Positions 58,773 to 61,847 of a DNA stretch of 61,847 nt are shown in pieces (position 1 is the first letter of the stretch; each line of letters begins with the position of its first letter). This DNA is from Globomyces pollinis-pini (Eukaryota > Chytridiomycota > Chytridiomycetes > Rhizophydiales > Globomycetaceae). The notes under the pieces are model-generated. The model saw only the letters and a program-made list of their open reading frames with translations. It was not told the origin of the DNA and made no database searches. Where the stretch lies: positions 1-61,847 of the forward strand of contig MU621175.1 in the NCBI GenBank assembly GCA_025399215.1, read 5' to 3'. The position numbers were made by a program, and so were the translations under genes.

Positions 58773-60990
58773 ATGGAGGTGCAACAAACAGTCAATTCAA
58801 CGTTGAACTCTTTGGAAGATTCTGGATATCAATCAACAATCCTAAATAAGCTACCTGAGGATTTAATTGATTCGGACTTTAATAAGCTGAAAAACTCACT
58901 GTCTTCCTATTTGCTTCAAGCTACAACTTTGGCCGATTCCATTCTCAGAACTGAATTAGCTTTCCCAGAAACTCACAATCTCACCGTATTGAGTTCAAAG
59001 AATAAGCTGTAAGTACTGTAAAATAATTAATTCTCTAGTAAAGATGTATTAACCCACTTTGACCGATTGCACTCAAGAATTAACGATACTCATTCCAAAG
59101 TGTTGGTTACTGGTGATTTGAATGCTGGAAAATCTACTTTCGTAAATGCATTGTTACGTCGCCAAATTGTTCCTGATGACCAAGAACCAAGCAGCGCAAT
59201 GTTCGTTGAAGTGATTGATATTATTGAAAACGGTGGAATAGAAGAAGTTCATGCAATTGAAAACCCCGAATCTTACTCAAAGTCGGATCCATCCACTTTT
59301 AGACGCTTTCCTATTACTCAACTGCGAGAAGAAGTGGAAAATGAAGAAAACGTCATACCATTATTAAAAGTATATTGCACAGATGGTAGAAAAGATTCAA
59401 GTATTTTACAAAATGGTGTTATCGACGTTAGTTTGATTGATTCGCCGGGATTAAACATTGATTCAATGAAAACCACATCTTTATTTTCTAAACAGGAAGA
59501 AATTGATGTTATTGTTTTCGTTGTCAACGCTGAAAATCATTTCACCTTATCCGTAAAATTCAATATATATTTATCTATAGGGCAAAGAATTTTTAGAAAC
59601 TGCAACAAAGGAAAAAGCTTACGTATTTATTGTGGTGAATCGGTTCGATTCTATCAAAAGAAAGGATCGAAATAAGCGAGAGATTTTGGAGCAAATCAAA
59701 TCTATATCTCCTTCAACTTATGGTAATTGAAGTGGTCGGATTAATGTCATTAGATGACTCAGCTCATTTAGTCCACTTTGTGAGTACTAGAAAAGTGTTT
59801 CAACATTATGTGGAAGGAGTGGAATCTACTGAAGAAAATTGGATATCGGATTTCGAAGCGTTAGAATCATCCTTGAAGAACTTTATCTTGAATAAACGTG
59901 CAAAATCAAAATTAGCACCTGGAAAGGTGTTTTTGAAAAATGTCTTGGCTGATTTAGAATATTTATCGAGTTACAATGTGGAACAATCATCTTCTCACGA
60001 AAAGAAAGTGTCAGAAGATTTAGAAACAGCTGGCCCAATTTACCGCCAACTAAAGTTGGTTAAAGAAGAGCATTTGAAGAATCTGGATTACAATATCAAC
60101 ACTACGAAAGAGGCAATAGCTCGGTTCACTAAAGACACATTAAACAGTTTCCTGAATGGTGATTTTATTTCTTCTAATGTTTAGAGTTTGATTTGTTTAT
60201 GGAATCTACTGAATGGGATGGCGCTATCCATGTTTGGCGTTACGCTCATGAGTTACGAACGGTGGTGACTCGTTTGGCCAATATTCGGTTAAGGTCCACC
60301 CACTCTTTCGCACAAGAACAATGTATCAAGTATATTGAGCACATTGAAACTGGATTACCGTCGAATTTGTTGAACATTGAAATTGATAAATCTTCCATTA
60401 TTTCTGGGCTAGAATATCAGAATGAAAATGCATTATTGGCATTATCTGATTTAGATTTATTTGATTCTTCTGACAAATTTGATATAATTAAGGATTACGT
60501 TCCAAGCGTGTCTATGCTGGGCATTAGTTTCTTGGGTTATAGAAGTTTGGTAACTGGTATATTGGGTCGTCAATCTTCTCCATCTTTCGGAAAACTTGCT
60601 AAATTACTCTTCACCGGCCTTGCAGTAACAGGTATTTGGAAATTTTTGTATACTTATTACCCAACAGGATTTGGCATGCTGTTATTTAACCTCTCAGATA
60701 TGAAATCAAGTATTCAAAACAAGGTTAGTGTCAAGATGCACCAATACTTCAAGAAATCAAAGTTTGTGAATAACCAAGTGGACCTCATCAGTAACCAGTC
60801 AAAGCGGCTCTTGACCGTTGCTTTGAAGGACTTTAATAAAAAGTTCAACACTATCTTGGATGAACAAGAATCCCAATTTAATGCGAAAACTGTCGAACAG
60901 ACTCGGGTTAAAGATCAACTCTCATCTTTTGAAAGTTTCTGGAGACGTGTTACTGGGTTAAAATCGGACGTTGAAAAATTGGTCATTTAA
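58773..60990 (+). CDS. FZO1: mitofusin Fzo1-like transmembrane GTPase
   Basis: Five exons and four introns (30, 28, 31 and 26 nt) give exactly 700 aa. Fzo1 mediates outer-membrane fusion of mitochondria. The dynamin-like GTPase has G1 GDLNAGKSTF (near 59115), a G2-like SSAMF, G3 DSPG (near 59445) and a G4-like VVNRFD (near 59640). A helical region follows. Two closely spaced membrane spans lie near 60510-60655 (SMLGISFLGYRSLVTGIL and LLFTGLAVTGIWKFLYTYY), and then a C-terminal coiled coil (LLTVALKDFNKKFNTILDE). It is shorter than yeast Fzo1, mostly because of a shorter N-terminal extension. It is divergent from the HMG-CoA reductase gene (183-bp gap). Confidence 0.92.
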
Positions 60991-61344
60991 TTCAATTCAC
61001 CATCATTGTAACAAAAAATTGACATTACCTCAATCAATAAAATCATTTTATCATTAAAAGTATTGGTAGTGAAGAATTGATTCGTATTTCGATGTCGCTC
61101 TTATTATAAATGGTACGGAAAACAAAACTGAATGCTTTTTTGATTGTTTTTCTTTATTTTTGGAAAATGATAAATAAAACCACTTTAAATTTCCATAAAA
61201 ACACTTTAAACATCCTAAGGGTTACACTACAAAATTTAAATACAAATAGTTCATTGAATAATATTACATTTTATTGCAAGTGCGAGCATTATGTCTTGGC
61301 AATTTACATTTACCACATTTTCGACCTTCTACATAAACTGAGAC
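60991..61344. other. 3' flank of FZO1, nothing recognised
   Basis: This AT-rich sequence between the Fzo1 stop and the repeat field has an 85-codon open frame (61110-61367) with no gene-like features that runs into the repeat. Confidence 0.4.
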
Positions 61345-61497
61345 TAGGGTTGGCTCGAATAATCTAATATTAGTATTCGATTCGATTTTTCGAATATTAG
61401 AATTAGAATTAGATTCGACACCTCAAGTTGGTCGAATATTAGATTCGATTCGATACTATTATCAAAACCGAATCGAATACTAACCCTAACCCTAAAA
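61345..61497. repeat. palindromic AT-rich element with telomere-like termini
   Basis: The left end, TAGGGTTGGCTCGAATA with TATTCGATTCG, is answered on the right by CGAATCGAATACTAACCCTAACCCTAA in reverse complement. Between them are TCGAAT/ATTCGA and TAATATTAG palindromic words. It has the look of a small non-autonomous inverted-repeat element or a satellite unit. No protein is encoded. Confidence 0.6.
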
Positions 61498-61665
61498 AAA
61501 TGATTCGTCAAAAATAATTTTTTTTCAACTTTCTGAATAGGAGTCGTTTGTCCCCACCAACACTAGAAGCAATTAGGTGTCTACGAGACTGGCTTAAATT
61601 AGAAAATGATAAGTGGGATTGTGAATATTCACAATAAACTTAGATCTAATATTAGATTTGATACT

Positions 61666-61781
61666 ATTAGAATTAGATTATTCACAACTTCGATTTGCAA
61701 ATCGAATCTAATCTAATACTAATATTAGAATTAGATTATTCACAACTTCGATTTGCAAATCGAATCTAATCTAATACTAAT
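61666..61781. repeat. two 58-bp tandem repeat units
   Basis: 61666-61723 and 61724-61781 are direct copies of a 58-bp unit with TTCGATTTGCAAATCGAA, an 18-bp perfect palindrome, at the centre. A third copy starts at 61782 but switches after 14 bases to the ATTCGACACCTCAA sequence also present near 61411, so parts of the neighbouring element are shuffled. The window ends inside this repeat field. Confidence 0.85.
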
Positions 61782-61847
61782 ATTAGAATTAGAATTAGAT
61801 TCGACACCTCAACTGAATCGAATCTAATATTAGTATTCGATTGTCTA

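Noticed and set aside
61110..61367. 85-codon open frame after FZO1
   Set aside because: It has Asn/Phe/Lys-rich AT-driven composition and runs into the repeat element, with no gene-like feature.
61666..61847. CRISPR array or chromosome end
   Set aside because: Units are directly abutting tandems without unique spacers, and the CCCTAA motif occurs only twice in a row, so neither an array nor a real telomere is supported.

Overview
This window is a gene-dense piece of an AT-rich fungal nuclear genome. Fungal identity rests on a chitin synthase with the QRRRW motif, a URA2-type pyrimidine enzyme whose dihydroorotase-like segment has lost its metal-binding His-x-His, a Zn2Cys6 transcription factor, Fzo1 and DUF3712/Tag1-like membrane proteins. 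Argonaute, RICTOR and TTAGGG-type telomere-like motifs fit this, and I suspect an early-diverging lineage, but the sequence does not fix one. Almost every intron I could place by reading-frame logic is only 24-38 nt, with GTAAGT-like donors and a CTAAC/CTGAT/TTAAT-like branch site. Many genes therefore look broken into several frames but rejoin cleanly when spliced.

Layout. 1-7,419: the 3' end of an unknown gene, two small unknown genes, an oligopeptide transporter, a Zn2Cys6 regulator and a 68-aa two-exon gene. 7,571-13,013: a formin. 13,344-29,944: an island rich in membrane and secreted proteins. It holds three polytopic proteins with about seven membrane spans, one of which has a signal peptide and a Cys-rich ectodomain. 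It also holds an AAAP amino-acid transporter, a tandem triplet of DUF3712/LEA-like membrane-anchored proteins, a Pro-rich repetitive surface protein, two tetraspan proteins and a Cys-containing protein probably GPI-anchored. The conserved genes RAD18 and TSR2 lie inside this island.

30,111-61,000: mostly conserved housekeeping genes. In order these are Argonaute (-) and URA2/CAD (+) sharing a divergent promoter, RICTOR (+), a membrane-anchored SMP-START-GOLD lipid-transfer protein (-), a UBE2E-type ubiquitin-conjugating enzyme (-), eIF4G (+), a MIT-domain protein (+), chitin synthase (-), a class II HMG-CoA reductase (-) and the mitochondrial fusion GTPase Fzo1 (+). 61,000-61,847 is repetitive and non-coding: a palindromic element with telomere-like motifs and a 58-bp tandem repeat.

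The genes do not form one pathway, but several concern the cell surface and membranes: nutrient uptake (OPT, AAAP), wall synthesis (chitin synthase), actin-driven polarity (formin), TORC2 signalling (RICTOR), contact-site lipid transfer (SMP-START-GOLD) and mitochondrial fusion. The least expected items are the class II HMG-CoA reductase, the SMP-START-GOLD fusion, the DUF3712 triplet with a shortened middle member, the receptor-like 7TM proteins and the very small introns and micro-exon.
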